A DNA stretch of 39,641 bases from a bacterium (GTDB taxonomy: Bacteria; Auribacterota; UBA3054; JAPLST01): NCBI GenBank assembly GCA_026417575.1, contig JAOACZ010000086.1, positions 1-39,641 on the forward strand. The letters run 5' to 3'. Below are positions 16,518 through 25,950 of the stretch, in pieces. The notes under the pieces were generated by a model that worked only from the letters and a program-made list of their open reading frames with translations, ran no database searches and had not been told where the DNA came from. The position numbers were made by a program, and so were the translations under genes. Position 1 is the first letter of the stretch. Each line of letters begins with the position of its first letter.

Positions 16518-17864
16518 ATGTTTCAGAAGATATTAATTGCGAACCGCGGCGAGATCGCCCTGCGCATCATTCGGGCGTGTCACGAAATGGGCATAAAGGC
16601 AGTGGCTGTATACAGCGAAGCAGATCGTAATGCGTTGCACGTAAAATATGCCGATGAGGCGTACTGTATCGGGCCGCCACCTGCGGCGCAAAGTTACTTG
16701 AACATTCCCCAAATCATAGCGGCGTGTGAGATTTCAGATGCCGAGGCGATTCATCCTGGCTATGGTTTTTTGGCAGAGAATGCGCATTTTGCAGAAGTGT
16801 GCGAGTCGTGCAACATCAAATTCATTGGGCCGACGCACCGGGCGATTGAACAATTAGGTGACAAAGCCAATGCGAAGGCACTGGCGAAGCGCGCAGGCGT
16901 TCCCACTGTGCCGGGCAGCGACGGGGTGGTGAAGAGCGTGGATGAGGCGCTGCGTGTTGCCCGTGAGATTGGCTATCCGCTGATCATCAAAGCCTCAGCA
17001 GGCGGTGGGGGGCGAGGCATGCGGGTGGTGCACACGGACATCAGCTTGCAGAATGCGTTCAACACGGCGAGTGCCGAAGCGGAAGCGTGTTTTGGCAATC
17101 CTGCGGTGTATATAGAGAAATACATTGCCGAGCCACGGCACGTTGAAATTCAAGTCTTGGCTGATGAGCATGGCAACATCATTCATTTAGGGGAACGCGA
17201 CTGTACGGTGCAGCGACGGCATCAAAAGTTGATCGAAGAAACACCGTCGCCGATTGTGAACGAGGAGTTGCGTGCAGCGATGGGCGCTGCGGCATGCAAC
17301 TTAGCGCGCGAGGCCGGCTACACCAGCGCGGGCACCGTTGAGTTCTTGGTTGATGAAAACGGCAAATTTTACTTCATGGAAGTTAATACGCGCGTCCAGG
17401 TCGAGCATTGCGTCACTGAATTAGCGACAGGTATTGACATCATTCAACGGCAAATTATGATCGCAGCGGGCGAGCCTTTAGGGCTTACCCAGGGCGACAT
17501 CAAATTACAGGGCTGGACGATTGAGTGCCGCATTAACGCAGAAGATCCGGATCGTAACTTTATGCCTTGCCCAGGGACGATGACGATGTATCTTCCTCCG
17601 GGCGGGCCGGGGGTACGGGTGGATGGTGCTGGCTACACTGGGTATCGCATTCCTCCGAATTACGATTCGATGGTGGCAAAAGTCATCGTCCACGCGCGTG
17701 ACCGGATCAGTGCGATCCGGCGCATGCTGCGAGCCTTAGGTGAGTTTCAAATAGAAGGCATCAAGACGACAATTCCGTTTCACCGCAATTTGTTGAAGCA
17801 TCCAGCGTTTGTGCGCGGGACACGCTATTCAACGCATTTTGTGGAGGAATGGCTGTCACGCTGA
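16518..17864 (+). CDS. accC: Acetyl-CoA carboxylase biotin carboxylase subunit
   Basis: 448 residues, the normal AccC length. Starts [16 protein letters not shown]. The ATP-grasp Gly-rich loop is [11 protein letters not shown], followed by the conserved H-I-(Q)-E-R-D-C-(T)-V-Q-R-R-H-Q-K pattern (here [15 protein letters not shown]) and [11 protein letters not shown]. It carboxylates biotin on AccB using ATP and bicarbonate. There is no clear Shine-Dalgarno before ATG 16518, so coupling to accB translation is possible. Confidence 0.96.
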   Translation: MFQKILIANRGEIALRIIRACHEMGIKAVAVYSEADRNALHVKYADEAYCIGPPPAAQSYLNIPQIIAACEISDAEAIHPGYGFLAENAHFAEVCESCNIKFIGPTHRAIEQLGDKANAKALAKRAGVPTVPGSDGVVKSVDEALRVAREIGYPLIIKASAGGGGRGMRVVHTDISLQNAFNTASAEAEACFGNPAVYIEKYIAEPRHVEIQVLADEHGNIIHLGERDCTVQRRHQKLIEETPSPIVNEELRAAMGAAACNLAREAGYTSAGTVEFLVDENGKFYFMEVNTRVQVEHCVTELATGIDIIQRQIMIAAGEPLGLTQGDIKLQGWTIECRINAEDPDRNFMPCPGTMTMYLPPGGPGVRVDGAGYTGYRIPPNYDSMVAKVIVHARDRISAIRRMLRALGEFQIEGIKTTIPFHRNLLKHPAFVRGTRYSTHFVEEWLSR

Positions 17865-17878
17865 CGGCGGAGGGGTAC

Positions 17879-18517
17879 ATGGAATGGCTTTGTCGAACAG
17901 TGGCCTGGCTGGGTTCAACGATCCTTGCTTGTGCGGCGGTGGTAGTGGGGGTTGGGATGTATTTGTGTATGTTGTCGGAACGTGTGCGCAGCGCGGCGAG
18001 CAGCTTCGTGGCCAGAGCGGTTTCGTCACCTTCGCTGGGTTTGCATGTTGCGGCGACGGTTCTGCTAGTGGTTGTGCTTCTGATGTTGTGGTCGGCATTA
18101 GGATTGTATCGGTTGCGTCGGCGGGCGTTGCTGATCAACACGACCGAAGGGAGCGTACGGCTCTCGGCACCGATGCTCAGCCGTTTCGTGAAGCACGTGG
18201 TACAAGGGTGTGAAGGTGTGCGGACCGTACAAGTGGACACGATTCCCGACCGGCGGAAGATGACCGTAATTGCTTCAGTGAGTGTAGTTGGGCAAACACC
18301 TGTCAGCATTCTGGCGGGCCGGTTGCAGCAGCAAGTGCGGCGGCGGGTCATTGAGGTGTTTGGCGTGGATTTATTACGCGAAATTCGCGTCGACATTACT
18401 CATGTGGCAGTGGATGAGAAGCCTCGGAGTTTACTTCCTTGGCACGCAACAAGCGCTGCGTCGGCGGCGCCGGCGGCCTCGGCCACGGACGCGGCCCCCG
18501 TTCTTGCTTCTCCTTAA
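17879..18517 (+). CDS. AmaP-like membrane protein of the Asp23/Gls24 (DUF322) family
   Basis: 212 residues. ATG 17879 has GGAGGGG at ideal spacing; an in-frame ATG at 17849 would overlap accC. Two transmembrane helices (about 8-30 and 55-80) are followed by a cytoplasmic domain (about 90-185) with the Asp23-fold pattern: G-S-V-R-L-S-A-P-M-L-S-R-F, V-R-T-V-Q-V-D, and V-I-A-S-V-S-V-V-G-Q-T-P-V-S-I-L-A-G-R-L-Q-Q-Q-V. The end is an Ala/Pro tail. This layout is that of AmaP, the membrane anchor of Asp23 in Firmicutes. No separate Asp23 gene is next to it. A role in envelope stress or membrane-domain organisation is inferred from the family only. Confidence 0.65.
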   Translation: MEWLCRTVAWLGSTILACAAVVVGVGMYLCMLSERVRSAASSFVARAVSSPSLGLHVAATVLLVVVLLMLWSALGLYRLRRRALLINTTEGSVRLSAPMLSRFVKHVVQGCEGVRTVQVDTIPDRRKMTVIASVSVVGQTPVSILAGRLQQQVRRRVIEVFGVDLLREIRVDITHVAVDEKPRSLLPWHATSAASAAPAASATDAAPVLASP

Positions 18518-18550
18518 AGCCGCGCGTGGTGTTGCTACACGTCTGATATT

Positions 18551-19420
18551 ATGGTTGACCTCCACGTGCACAGTACCCACTCGGACGGCACACTTACGCC
18601 CACGCAACTTGTGGAAGAGGCGATGTCGGCAGGGCTTCATGCCCTGGCTCTTACCGACCACGACACGGTCAGTGGCAATGACGAGTTTCTCTCTGCGGGT
18701 CGCGCGTGCGGTCTGTGTGTCATCGCAGGCGTAGAGATTAGTGCGCAATTTACGCCTCCGGAAGGTGATGGGGTGCGCGATGATGAGATGCATATACTCG
18801 GGTATTTTCCCCAGTGGAGCCCGAGTACAGCTGGGCATCTCGCGCCGCTCGCGGACATACGTGCTGCCCGAAACGAGCGGAATCCGAAAATTGTTGCCCG
18901 GCTGCAAGCACTCGGTTGTGACGTGCAGTACGAAGAAGTCATCGCGCATGCCGGCAACGAGGTAGTGGGCCGCCCGCACATTGCCGCGGTACTGGTAGAA
19001 AAAGGGTACGCAAAGGATAGTCAGGAGGCATTTAGTCGCTTCTTGGCTAAGGATGCGCCAGCGTATGTCCCAAAGGCGATTCTTCCGCAGCGTGAGGCGG
19101 TGGAATTGATTGCGCGGGCAGGCGGGATTCCGGTCCTTGCGCATCCCAAATTGCTTGGCATTTCGAATCCTCGCGAGCTTGAACGAGTACTTGTCGAGCT
19201 CATTGAGGTGGGACTGCGGGGCATAGAGGCATACTACAGTACTCATCAGCCTGCGGACGTTGAATGTTACCTGCGTCTGGCGGAGCGCTACGGGCTTCTT
19301 GTTACCGGGGGCTCCGATTATCACGGCGGGAATAAGCCACGTATCCAGCTTGGCCGAGGGTTCGGTACGTTACAGGTACCGGACCGTTGCGCCCAAATGT
19401 TAGCCGAACTCGTCACATGA
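18551..19420 (+). CDS. PHP-domain phosphoesterase (YciV/TrpH-like)
   Basis: 289 residues starting M-V-D-L-H-V-H-S-T-H-S-D-G-T. PHP metal-binding motifs are visible: H-V-H, A-L-T-D-H-D-T, G-V-E-I-S, the H at E-M-H-I-L-G-Y-F, G-R-P-H-I-A, L-A-H-P and G-S-D-Y-H-G. The trinuclear metal site appears complete. Family members remove phosphate from 3',5'-bisphosphonucleosides or act as 5'-3' exonucleases on short RNA and DNA. It lies 33 bases after the AmaP-like gene and 16 before grpE. No Shine-Dalgarno is visible. Confidence 0.87.
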   Translation: MVDLHVHSTHSDGTLTPTQLVEEAMSAGLHALALTDHDTVSGNDEFLSAGRACGLCVIAGVEISAQFTPPEGDGVRDDEMHILGYFPQWSPSTAGHLAPLADIRAARNERNPKIVARLQALGCDVQYEEVIAHAGNEVVGRPHIAAVLVEKGYAKDSQEAFSRFLAKDAPAYVPKAILPQREAVELIARAGGIPVLAHPKLLGISNPRELERVLVELIEVGLRGIEAYYSTHQPADVECYLRLAERYGLLVTGGSDYHGGNKPRIQLGRGFGTLQVPDRCAQMLAELVT

Positions 19421-19436
19421 TCACTCACGTGAAACT

Positions 19437-20147
19437 ATGAGTAAAAAGCATCCACGTCACGAAGGACAGGAAGAAAAAGCGACAGCAGCGCAGGGGCCTG
19501 CGGAATCAGTTTCCGAAGGACCTGCCAGCGCGGTGACAGTTTCCTCACCGACAGGGTCTACGAGCACAGAAACGGCTGCGCCCGAAACGAGCAGCACGTC
19601 AGCACAGGATGAGCTGGCCTTGCTGCGGGCACAAGCGGAGGAATGGAAGAACAAATACTTGTACGCGCTCGCCGAAATTGAAAACATGCGCAAGCGTGGA
19701 CAAAAGGAGCGGAGTGAATTACTACGCTTTGCCGGGCAGAATGTTTTGTACGACCTGCTTGAGGTTGTGGACAATTTCGGTCGTGCGCTTGAAGCGGATC
19801 GCGCGCAATCAGACCCCAAGATCATCGTGGAAGGGATCGAGCTGATATACAAGCAGTTGCTGGACGTGCTTCACAAACACCACGTGCGGCCCATTGAGGC
19901 CGCCGGGGCGGTGTTCGACCCATCTGTGCACGAAGCACTGCTGCAAGTGCCCACCGACGAGGCCAAGCCGGGCACCGTTGTAGCCGAGTTACAGCGAGGC
20001 TACTTTTTACGCGATCGCGTGTTGCGTCCGGCGCGCGTAGCGGTTGCCGTCGCCCCGCCGGCCGAGTCGCAGCCGGCGTCTCCTCCTGCCGCGCCTGATT
20101 TACCCACTCCACCAATTGCGCCGTCGCCTTCACCCCCAGTCGGCTGA
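19437..20147 (+). CDS. grpE: Nucleotide exchange factor GrpE
   Basis: 236 residues. The N-terminal 55 residues are a Ser/Thr/Ala/Glu-rich disordered tail. The long coiled coil (E-L-A-L-L-R-A-Q-A-E-E-W-K-N-K-Y) carries the GrpE signature A-E-I-E-N-M-R-K-R, and the beta-wing domain has G-A-V-F-D-P-S-V-H-E-A and the final G-Y-(F)-L-R-D-R-V-L-R-P-A-R-V-A-V. About 30 residues of Pro/Ala-rich tail follow, unusual because most GrpE proteins stop soon after this motif. It exchanges ADP for ATP on DnaK. dnaJ follows 6 bases later; dnaK is not in the window. No CIRCE-like repeat is seen upstream. Confidence 0.94.
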   Translation: MSKKHPRHEGQEEKATAAQGPAESVSEGPASAVTVSSPTGSTSTETAAPETSSTSAQDELALLRAQAEEWKNKYLYALAEIENMRKRGQKERSELLRFAGQNVLYDLLEVVDNFGRALEADRAQSDPKIIVEGIELIYKQLLDVLHKHHVRPIEAAGAVFDPSVHEALLQVPTDEAKPGTVVAELQRGYFLRDRVLRPARVAVAVAPPAESQPASPPAAPDLPTPPIAPSPSPPVG

Positions 20148-20153
20148 CGTCGT

Positions 20154-21302
20154 ATGTCCACGGCTGCGAACGAAGATTACTACAGCTTACTTGGCGTGGA
20201 CCGCTCGGCCTCGGCGGAAGAGATAAAAAAAGCGTTCCGCCGGATGGCGCTCAAATACCATCCCGACCGCAACCCGGGTGATAAGACAGCCGAGGAGCGA
20301 TTCAAAAAAATATCGGAGGCGTACGAGGTGCTCAGTGATCCTGATAAGCGTCGCCTTTACGATCAGTATGGGCCTGAGGGAGTCAAACAAGCGTTCGGTG
20401 CTGGCGGCTTCCAGTGGTCGGACTTTACTCACGCAGACGAGTTCAGCGATATCTTCGAAGGAATGTTTGGCGGTGGGTTGTTTGAACAACTCTTCGGGGG
20501 AACTCGCCGTGGGGGTGCGCAGCGTGGGTCCGATTTGCGGGTAGACATCGAGATTAGCTTTATGGAAGCGGTGCGGGGCGTGGAGAAAACGATCGAGATC
20601 ACGAAGTATGACACGTGCAGTGCCTGCGTGGGGAGTGGCGCGGCGTCCGGGACGCGCCCCACGCGCTGTCGTCATTGTGGCGGGCACGGCCAGGTGCGTG
20701 TGACCCAAGGTTTTTTCACTATCGCGCAAACCTGCCCTATTTGTCGTGGTGCAGGGCAGGTAATCGAAAAACCATGCACCACGTGTCGCGGCACAGGCCG
20801 GGTGGAACGGCGCAAAACGTTAAGAGTCAAAGTTCCTGCGGGCATTGAGGATGGGGCGCGGCTGAAAGTTGCTGGCGAGGGTGAAGCAGGTGCACGGGGT
20901 GCACCACCAGGTAACTTATACGTCGTGGTGCATGTCAAGGAGCATGAATTTTTCAAACGCGATGGTAATCACATCATCTGCGACGTGCCCATATCTTTCC
21001 CCAAAGCGGCCCTCGGATGCGAAATCGAGGTACCCACGATTCATGGCCCTGTCCTGCTGAAAATTCCGCCTGGGACGCAACATGACAAGATATTTCGCCT
21101 AAAGGGCAAAGGCATTCGCGATTTGCAAGGGCAGGTGGGTGATCATTTTGTCCGCATCAAGATTGAGACGCCAACAAACCTGAGTCGTGAGCAACGCGAG
21201 CTGCTGGAACGTTTCGCGGCGGCATGTGGTGAAAGCGTACATCCGCAAAGCACAAGCTTTTTATCTGCAGTAGCGAAGTTCTTTAAGCAATTTTCCTCGT
21301 AG
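20154..21302 (+). CDS. dnaJ: Chaperone DnaJ
   Basis: 382 residues. The J domain (1-70) has the H-P-D tripeptide in [10 protein letters not shown] short Gly/Phe region is rich in acidic and aromatic residues. The zinc-finger domain has all four C-x-x-C-x-G-x-G repeats ([32 protein letters not shown]), followed by the C-terminal substrate-binding beta domains and dimerisation end. This is a complete type I DnaJ. It stimulates DnaK ATPase together with the adjacent GrpE. The Gfo/Idh oxidoreductase gene follows 15 bases later, so transcription may run through. Confidence 0.96.
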   Translation: MSTAANEDYYSLLGVDRSASAEEIKKAFRRMALKYHPDRNPGDKTAEERFKKISEAYEVLSDPDKRRLYDQYGPEGVKQAFGAGGFQWSDFTHADEFSDIFEGMFGGGLFEQLFGGTRRGGAQRGSDLRVDIEISFMEAVRGVEKTIEITKYDTCSACVGSGAASGTRPTRCRHCGGHGQVRVTQGFFTIAQTCPICRGAGQVIEKPCTTCRGTGRVERRKTLRVKVPAGIEDGARLKVAGEGEAGARGAPPGNLYVVVHVKEHEFFKRDGNHIICDVPISFPKAALGCEIEVPTIHGPVLLKIPPGTQHDKIFRLKGKGIRDLQGQVGDHFVRIKIETPTNLSREQRELLERFAAACGESVHPQSTSFLSAVAKFFKQFSS

Positions 21303-21317
21303 CTGGAGAGAGGGCTC

Positions 21318-22331
21318 GTGGCAGCATGGAAGGTGTTGGTGGTGGGGGCAGGTGGCATCGCCGGGGCGTGGCTGCCTGTTTTACGTAGTGAGCGGCTGCG
21401 CGTTGTTGGGATAGTTGATCTGATACGTGAGCGTGCTGAGGCGCGTGCACGCGAGTTTTGCCCGGAGGCGCAGGTATTTACCGATCTCCGTACGGCGTTG
21501 GTAATGTGTCGGCCGGACATCGTACTCGACTTGACAGTGCCCGAAGCACACTGCCAAGTTACGTGCGCGGCACTCAAGGCGGGCTGCCATGTCTTAGGTG
21601 AAAAACCGATGGCCGATAGCCTGCGCGCGGCCCGCACGATGGTGCGTACCGCGGAGCGCATGAACCGTCTGTACATGGTCAGTCAATCCCGCCGCTGGGA
21701 AGCGCAGCATGATCGGATCCGCCGCACCATCGCGGCTGGCCGTCTTGGCACACTTACCACTGTTAATTGCGATTTTTACATCGGGGCTCATTTTGGCGGT
21801 TTTCGCGATGTAATGGAGAGTCCCCTCATTCTCGACATGGCCATCCATCATTTTGACCTTGCACGCCATTTCACGGGCGCGGATCCAGTGGCAGTGTACT
21901 GCCATGAGTTTAACCCGGCTGGTTCATGGTATCGTGGGAATGCCGCAGCGAGTTGTATTTTCGAGATGACAGACGGCATAGTGTTCACGTATCGTGGAAG
22001 TTGGTGCGCCGAAGGCTGTCCGACGAGCTGGAATGGTGACTGGCGTCTGATTGGCACACGTGGTACCCTCATCTGTGCTGGCGACCAGGAGCCATACGGC
22101 GAAGTCACTGCTGGTACAACTGGCTTTACTCGCCCAGTGGCTTCGTTGGAGGTGGCACACTCGCCATTACGGCACACGGCGATGCGCGGAGCGCTGCGGG
22201 AACTGCTGGCCTACCTGCGCCGGGGCGTTGTTCCGCAGACTGAATGTCACGACAACATTAAATCGCTGGCCATGGTGTTCGCGGCGATTGAGAGTGCGCG
22301 TCGCCGGGCCCGTGTCCGGGTAACTTGGTAA
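21318..22331 (+). CDS. Gfo/Idh/MocA-family NAD(P)-dependent oxidoreductase
   Basis: 337 residues from GTG 21318, with GGAGAGAGGG upstream. The N-terminal Rossmann domain shows [11 protein letters not shown]. The characteristic G-E-K-P-M-A-D-S motif supplies the active-site Lys, and a C-terminal alpha/beta domain has the D-M-A-I-H-H-F-D-L metal or substrate His motif. Members oxidise or reduce sugars, inositols and related polyols. The substrate cannot be read from sequence. It is followed 17 bases later by the TrpB2 gene, in an apparent metabolic extension of the acc-chaperone operon. Confidence 0.85.
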   Translation: MAAWKVLVVGAGGIAGAWLPVLRSERLRVVGIVDLIRERAEARAREFCPEAQVFTDLRTALVMCRPDIVLDLTVPEAHCQVTCAALKAGCHVLGEKPMADSLRAARTMVRTAERMNRLYMVSQSRRWEAQHDRIRRTIAAGRLGTLTTVNCDFYIGAHFGGFRDVMESPLILDMAIHHFDLARHFTGADPVAVYCHEFNPAGSWYRGNAAASCIFEMTDGIVFTYRGSWCAEGCPTSWNGDWRLIGTRGTLICAGDQEPYGEVTAGTTGFTRPVASLEVAHSPLRHTAMRGALRELLAYLRRGVVPQTECHDNIKSLAMVFAAIESARRRARVRVTW

Positions 22332-22348
22332 CAGCACTGGAGCGACCT

Positions 22349-23710
22349 ATGAGCGAATACAAGATTACTTTGTCGGAGCAAGACTTGCCGCGGTCATGGT
22401 ACAACGTCATTCCTGATCTCCCTGCACCGCTGCCGCCGCCGCTCCATCCCTGCACCGGGCAGCCAGCCAGGCCAGATGATTTGAGGCCGATCTTCCCTAT
22501 GGCTTTAATTGAACAAGAAGTCAGTACCCAGCGCCACATTCGTATTCCGGAGGAGGTACTCGACATCTTACGTTTGTGGCGCCCGACACCGCTCTTTCGT
22601 GCGTACCGGCTGGAGAAAGCGCTTGGTACCCCGGCGCGAATTTACTACAAATACGAAGGTGCCTCACCTGCTGGCAGCCACAAGCCCAACACTGCGATCG
22701 CCCAAGCCTACTATAACAAACAAGCCGGAATCAAGCGTTTGACTACTGAAACAGGGGCGGGTCAGTGGGGCAGCGCTCTTGCCCTAGCGGCCAACTTTTT
22801 TGGGCTTGAGTGCCAAGTGTACATGGTAAAATGCAGCTACCACCAGAAGCCGTATCGGCGTACGATGATGCAAGCTTGGGGCGCGCGGTGTGTGCCCTCG
22901 CCGAGCACAGAGACAGAAAGTGGACGCCGGGTGCTGCAAGAAGATCCAGACTGTCCTGGGAGCCTTGGCATAGCGATTAGTGAAGCAGTTGAGGATGCTA
23001 TGCATCGGCCCGACACGAACTACTCGCTAGGCAGTGTCTTAAATCACGTCATGCTGCACCAAACGGTGATAGGTCTTGAGGTGATGAAGCAACTCAAACT
23101 AGTCGATGAAGAGCCAGACATCTTGATTGGGTGCTGCGGAGGGGGGAGCAATTTTGCTGGCTTAGTCTTCCCGTTCGTACCGGAGAAAGCAAGCGGCAAA
23201 CCCATTCGCATTATCGGCGTCGAGCCGGCGGCCTGCCCAAGCATGACCAAGGGGGTGTATGCGTATGACTACGGTGACAAGAGCGGCATGACGCCTTTGC
23301 TGAAGATGGACACACTCGGCCACGATTTTATTCCCCCAGGGATACACGCTGGCGGATTACGCTATCACGGCATGGCGCCGCTGGTGAGCTTGCTGCACCG
23401 GCACGGGGTGGTGGAGGCGGTAAGTTACCCGCAGGTGCGCTGCTTCGAGGCCGCCGTCTTGTTTGCTCGCGCGGAAGGGATTATCGTCGCGCCGGAGACC
23501 TCGCATGCGGTGGCATGCGTGCTTGACGAGGCACGCCGGGCGAAAGAAGAGGGGCGCGAAAAAGTAATTGTGTTCAACTTGAGCGGACATGGTCTGTTGG
23601 ATCTCGGCTCGTATGACAAATACTTTGCGGGCGAGTTAGTGGACTACGAGTATCCGGATGACAAAATTCGCGAATCCCTGGCGCACTTACCCAAGGTACC
23701 GCAAGAATGA
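22349..23710 (+). CDS. trpB: Tryptophan synthase beta-chain-like protein, TrpB2 type
   Basis: 453 residues; ATG 22349 has GGAG upstream. A TTG further upstream is less likely. It shows the extended N terminus and motif set of the TrpB2 subfamily: [23 protein letters not shown] (PLP-binding Lys112), E-T-G-A-G-Q-W-G and the phosphate-binding G-G-G-S-N. TrpB2 makes tryptophan from serine and indole without needing TrpA, and often salvages indole. No other trp gene is in the window. It sits between a Gfo/Idh oxidoreductase and a flavoprotein. Confidence 0.9.
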   Translation: MSEYKITLSEQDLPRSWYNVIPDLPAPLPPPLHPCTGQPARPDDLRPIFPMALIEQEVSTQRHIRIPEEVLDILRLWRPTPLFRAYRLEKALGTPARIYYKYEGASPAGSHKPNTAIAQAYYNKQAGIKRLTTETGAGQWGSALALAANFFGLECQVYMVKCSYHQKPYRRTMMQAWGARCVPSPSTETESGRRVLQEDPDCPGSLGIAISEAVEDAMHRPDTNYSLGSVLNHVMLHQTVIGLEVMKQLKLVDEEPDILIGCCGGGSNFAGLVFPFVPEKASGKPIRIIGVEPAACPSMTKGVYAYDYGDKSGMTPLLKMDTLGHDFIPPGIHAGGLRYHGMAPLVSLLHRHGVVEAVSYPQVRCFEAAVLFARAEGIIVAPETSHAVACVLDEARRAKEEGREKVIVFNLSGHGLLDLGSYDKYFAGELVDYEYPDDKIRESLAHLPKVPQE

Positions 23711-23737
23711 GAAACCCATGATGCGAGGGACAATGCA

Positions 23738-24316
23738 ATGAATGAGCAAGTAGTGATGGTGCAGGGAAGTCCTCGAGCTGCGTCGGTGAGCTCGGCGCTG
23801 GCCGAAGAAGTGGGGCAGGTACTGAAGGCACGACGTGCGCACATTATGCGCGTGCGTCTTGCCGAGCTCACATACCGCGGCTGTATCGCATGCATGGCGT
23901 GCAAAACCTCGCATGAGCACTGCGTGGTGAAGGACGATCTTACGGAGGTGTTGGAGGCGGTACGCAAGGCTGGTATTTTGGTTCTTTCCAGCCCGGTTTA
24001 CTTTGGCGATGTCACGGCACAAACGAAAGGCTTCATTGACCGGATGTTCTCATTCTTGACACCGGATTTTTACGAGAGCCCCGTGAAGAGTCGCCTAGGC
24101 ACGGGGCGTACGTTGGTATTTGTCCAGACGCAAGGTCAGCCTGAGGAAGGAGCTTTTGCGGACATTTTCCCGCGCTACAAGTTTTTCTTTGAATGGTTGG
24201 GCTACTCGCGCTGCTATCTTGTGCGTGCCTGTGGGATTGAGACAACCGCGGACACGCCGGCCTACCGAGCCGCATGTGAGCAGGCCCGGCGGGTAGCTGC
24301 ACAGCTAGGTGAGTGA
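23738..24316 (+). CDS. NADPH-dependent FMN reductase / iron-sulfur flavoprotein-like
   Basis: 192 residues with a flavodoxin-like fold: the FMN phosphate loop V-Q-G-S-P-R-A-A-S-V-S-S at the N terminus, and S-S-P-V-Y-F-G-D-V-T-A-Q-T-K-G-F-I-D-R typical of the family. A compact cysteine motif, C-x2-C-x2-C-x6-C (C-I-A-C-M-A-C then C-V-V-K-D-D), lies where iron-sulfur flavoproteins bind a 4Fe-4S cluster. It is a likely cytosolic redox carrier or quinone/metal reductase of unknown partner. Its TGA overlaps the GTG just before the aldolase start. Confidence 0.8.
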   Translation: MNEQVVMVQGSPRAASVSSALAEEVGQVLKARRAHIMRVRLAELTYRGCIACMACKTSHEHCVVKDDLTEVLEAVRKAGILVLSSPVYFGDVTAQTKGFIDRMFSFLTPDFYESPVKSRLGTGRTLVFVQTQGQPEEGAFADIFPRYKFFFEWLGYSRCYLVRACGIETTADTPAYRAACEQARRVAAQLGE

Positions 24317-24318
24317 GC

Positions 24319-25602
24319 ATGCGCTTCGACATGATGCCTCCTCGCACGCAGCTTGCGCAGCTGATGGCGCGCATTTATCGCTATGGCATGACGACCACGT
24401 CCGGAGGCAATATTTCCCTCCTCGACGATGACGGCGCGGTGTGGATCACGCCCGCTGGAGTAGACAAAGGCAGCTTACGTGAAAGTGACATCGTGTGTAT
24501 CCAACCAGACGGCCATATAGTCGGCGCTTACAAACCGTCTTCCGAGTATCCTTTCCACCTGGCCATTTATCGTCGGCGCCCCGACGCTCGTGCCGTGCTG
24601 CATGCACATCCGCCTGCCCTGGTCGCTTGCAGCATTGTGCGCTGCTTACCCTGCACTCACATCATTCCCCAGGTGGAATATGTCTGCGGGCCAGTTGGCT
24701 ACGCGCCCTACGCTCAGCCGGGCACGAACGAGCTCGGCGAAGTGATTGCAGAAGCGTTTGCGCGGGGGCATCATGCGGTGGTTTTGGAAAATCATGGTGT
24801 TGTGACTGTGGGTGCGAATGCTACCCAAGCATTTATGCGTTTTGAAACCCTCGATTATTGCGCGCGGATCGAGCAAAAAGCGCGCGCGCTCGGCGGCGTG
24901 CGTGCGCTCACGCCTGCGCAAGTCCAACAGCTTCACACCACCAGTCATTTCCTGCCTGAGTTCGACCCCCGGGGCCATTCTTCGCACGAAAAAGAGATGC
25001 GGGCGCACCTGTGTACGTTCATTCATCGCGCCTATGACCAAGAGTTAATCACGAGTACGGGCGGTACCTTCTCTGTTCGTCTTGATAGCTCTCGCTTCCT
25101 CATCACCCCCAACGGGCTTGATCGCAAGTACCTTGAGCCGGAGGACTTAGTATTAATTCAGGATGGGCAACGTGAGCGCGGCAAAATACCCAGCCGCGCG
25201 GTACGCGTCCACGAACAGCTGTACGCCAGCCATCCAACCATCAATGCGATTATCATCGCTCATCCCGTGAACATTATGGCTTTTGCCGTGTCAGGAACGC
25301 CCTTTGACACGCGTGTGATTCCGGAAAGCTACGTGGTACTGCACGACGTGCCGGTTGTGCCGTATGGCGCACAGTTCAATGACGCCGCATTAGTGGTGGC
25401 CACGTTGTCCCCAGAGACGCCGGTCATCATCGTTCAAAATGATTGCGTGATCACCACGGGCGAGAATCTCCTTCAGGCGTACGACCGATTGGAGGTAGCG
25501 GAGTTTACAGCAAACGCGATCATCCAAGCGCGTGTGCTCGGCCCGGTGCAGCGCATGTCGGATGCCCAGGCAGCGGCTTTGCGCGCTGTGTGCGAAAAAT
25601 AA
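24319..25602 (+). CDS. Tandem two-domain class II aldolase/adducin protein
   Basis: 427 residues from ATG 24319; a GTG at 24313 is an alternative. Domain 1 (about 8-200) is a complete class II aldolase: T-T-S-G-G-N-I-S, I-T-P-A-G-V-D-K, catalytic Glu76 in S-S-E-Y-P-F-H, and metal ligands His95 and His97 (L-H-A-H-P) and His159 (E-N-H-G-V). Domain 2 (about 225-420) has the same fold motifs, but Glu is Ala294, the first metal His is Ile313 and N-H-G is N-D-C. It has lost zinc binding and is probably structural or regulatory. Single-domain members cleave sugar phosphates such as fuculose- or ribulose-phosphate. The substrate here is unknown. Confidence 0.85.
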   Translation: MRFDMMPPRTQLAQLMARIYRYGMTTTSGGNISLLDDDGAVWITPAGVDKGSLRESDIVCIQPDGHIVGAYKPSSEYPFHLAIYRRRPDARAVLHAHPPALVACSIVRCLPCTHIIPQVEYVCGPVGYAPYAQPGTNELGEVIAEAFARGHHAVVLENHGVVTVGANATQAFMRFETLDYCARIEQKARALGGVRALTPAQVQQLHTTSHFLPEFDPRGHSSHEKEMRAHLCTFIHRAYDQELITSTGGTFSVRLDSSRFLITPNGLDRKYLEPEDLVLIQDGQRERGKIPSRAVRVHEQLYASHPTINAIIIAHPVNIMAFAVSGTPFDTRVIPESYVVLHDVPVVPYGAQFNDAALVVATLSPETPVIIVQNDCVITTGENLLQAYDRLEVAEFTANAIIQARVLGPVQRMSDAQAAALRAVCEK

Positions 25603-25950
25603 CTGCGCGGCTCTATGCAGCGCGCTACGCGTGTCGTCCGCCCTGGCAGTGGTGTACATGATGTGGCGCCTACACTGGCGTTCACTCGACAAAAATGGTC
25701 GTTTGCACACGACAGAAAATGTCGATTGATCTTCCTCCTCGCTTTATGTGGCTAAACGCGGTGTTTTGGCGGCTCCGGTGAGGTCTAACTCATGTCCAAG
25801 GGGCGTAAAGCCAGGATCGGTAGGCGCTTATGTGCAGTTACTTTGAATTCCCTGACGTACGATACCTCCTGCGGCGACAGGAAGTAACTCGCAGTGCCTT
25901 TGGTGAGAAGCCAGCAGTGCGACTGCCTGGGAACGTTATGAGGGACAAAT
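25603..25950. other. Intergenic region between two convergent genes
   Basis: About 350 bases with no coding frame. It holds hairpin-doublet repeat copy C and a 9-base stem with one mismatch, TACCTCCTG (25863-25871) and CAGGAAGTA (25878-25886). The stem may help end the GH20 transcript, although no T-tract follows it on the minus strand. No other structure was seen. Confidence 0.45.
25687..25731 (+). repeat. Hairpin-doublet repeat, copy C (best preserved)
   Basis: Two 23-base units back to back: CGACAAAAATGGTCG (arms CGAC/GTCG) plus TTTGCACA, then CGACAGAAAATGTCG (arms CGACA/TGTCG) plus ATTGATC. It is the same arrangement as copies A and B, 15 kb away. It lies 84 bases after the aldolase stop. 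Confidence 0.6.
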
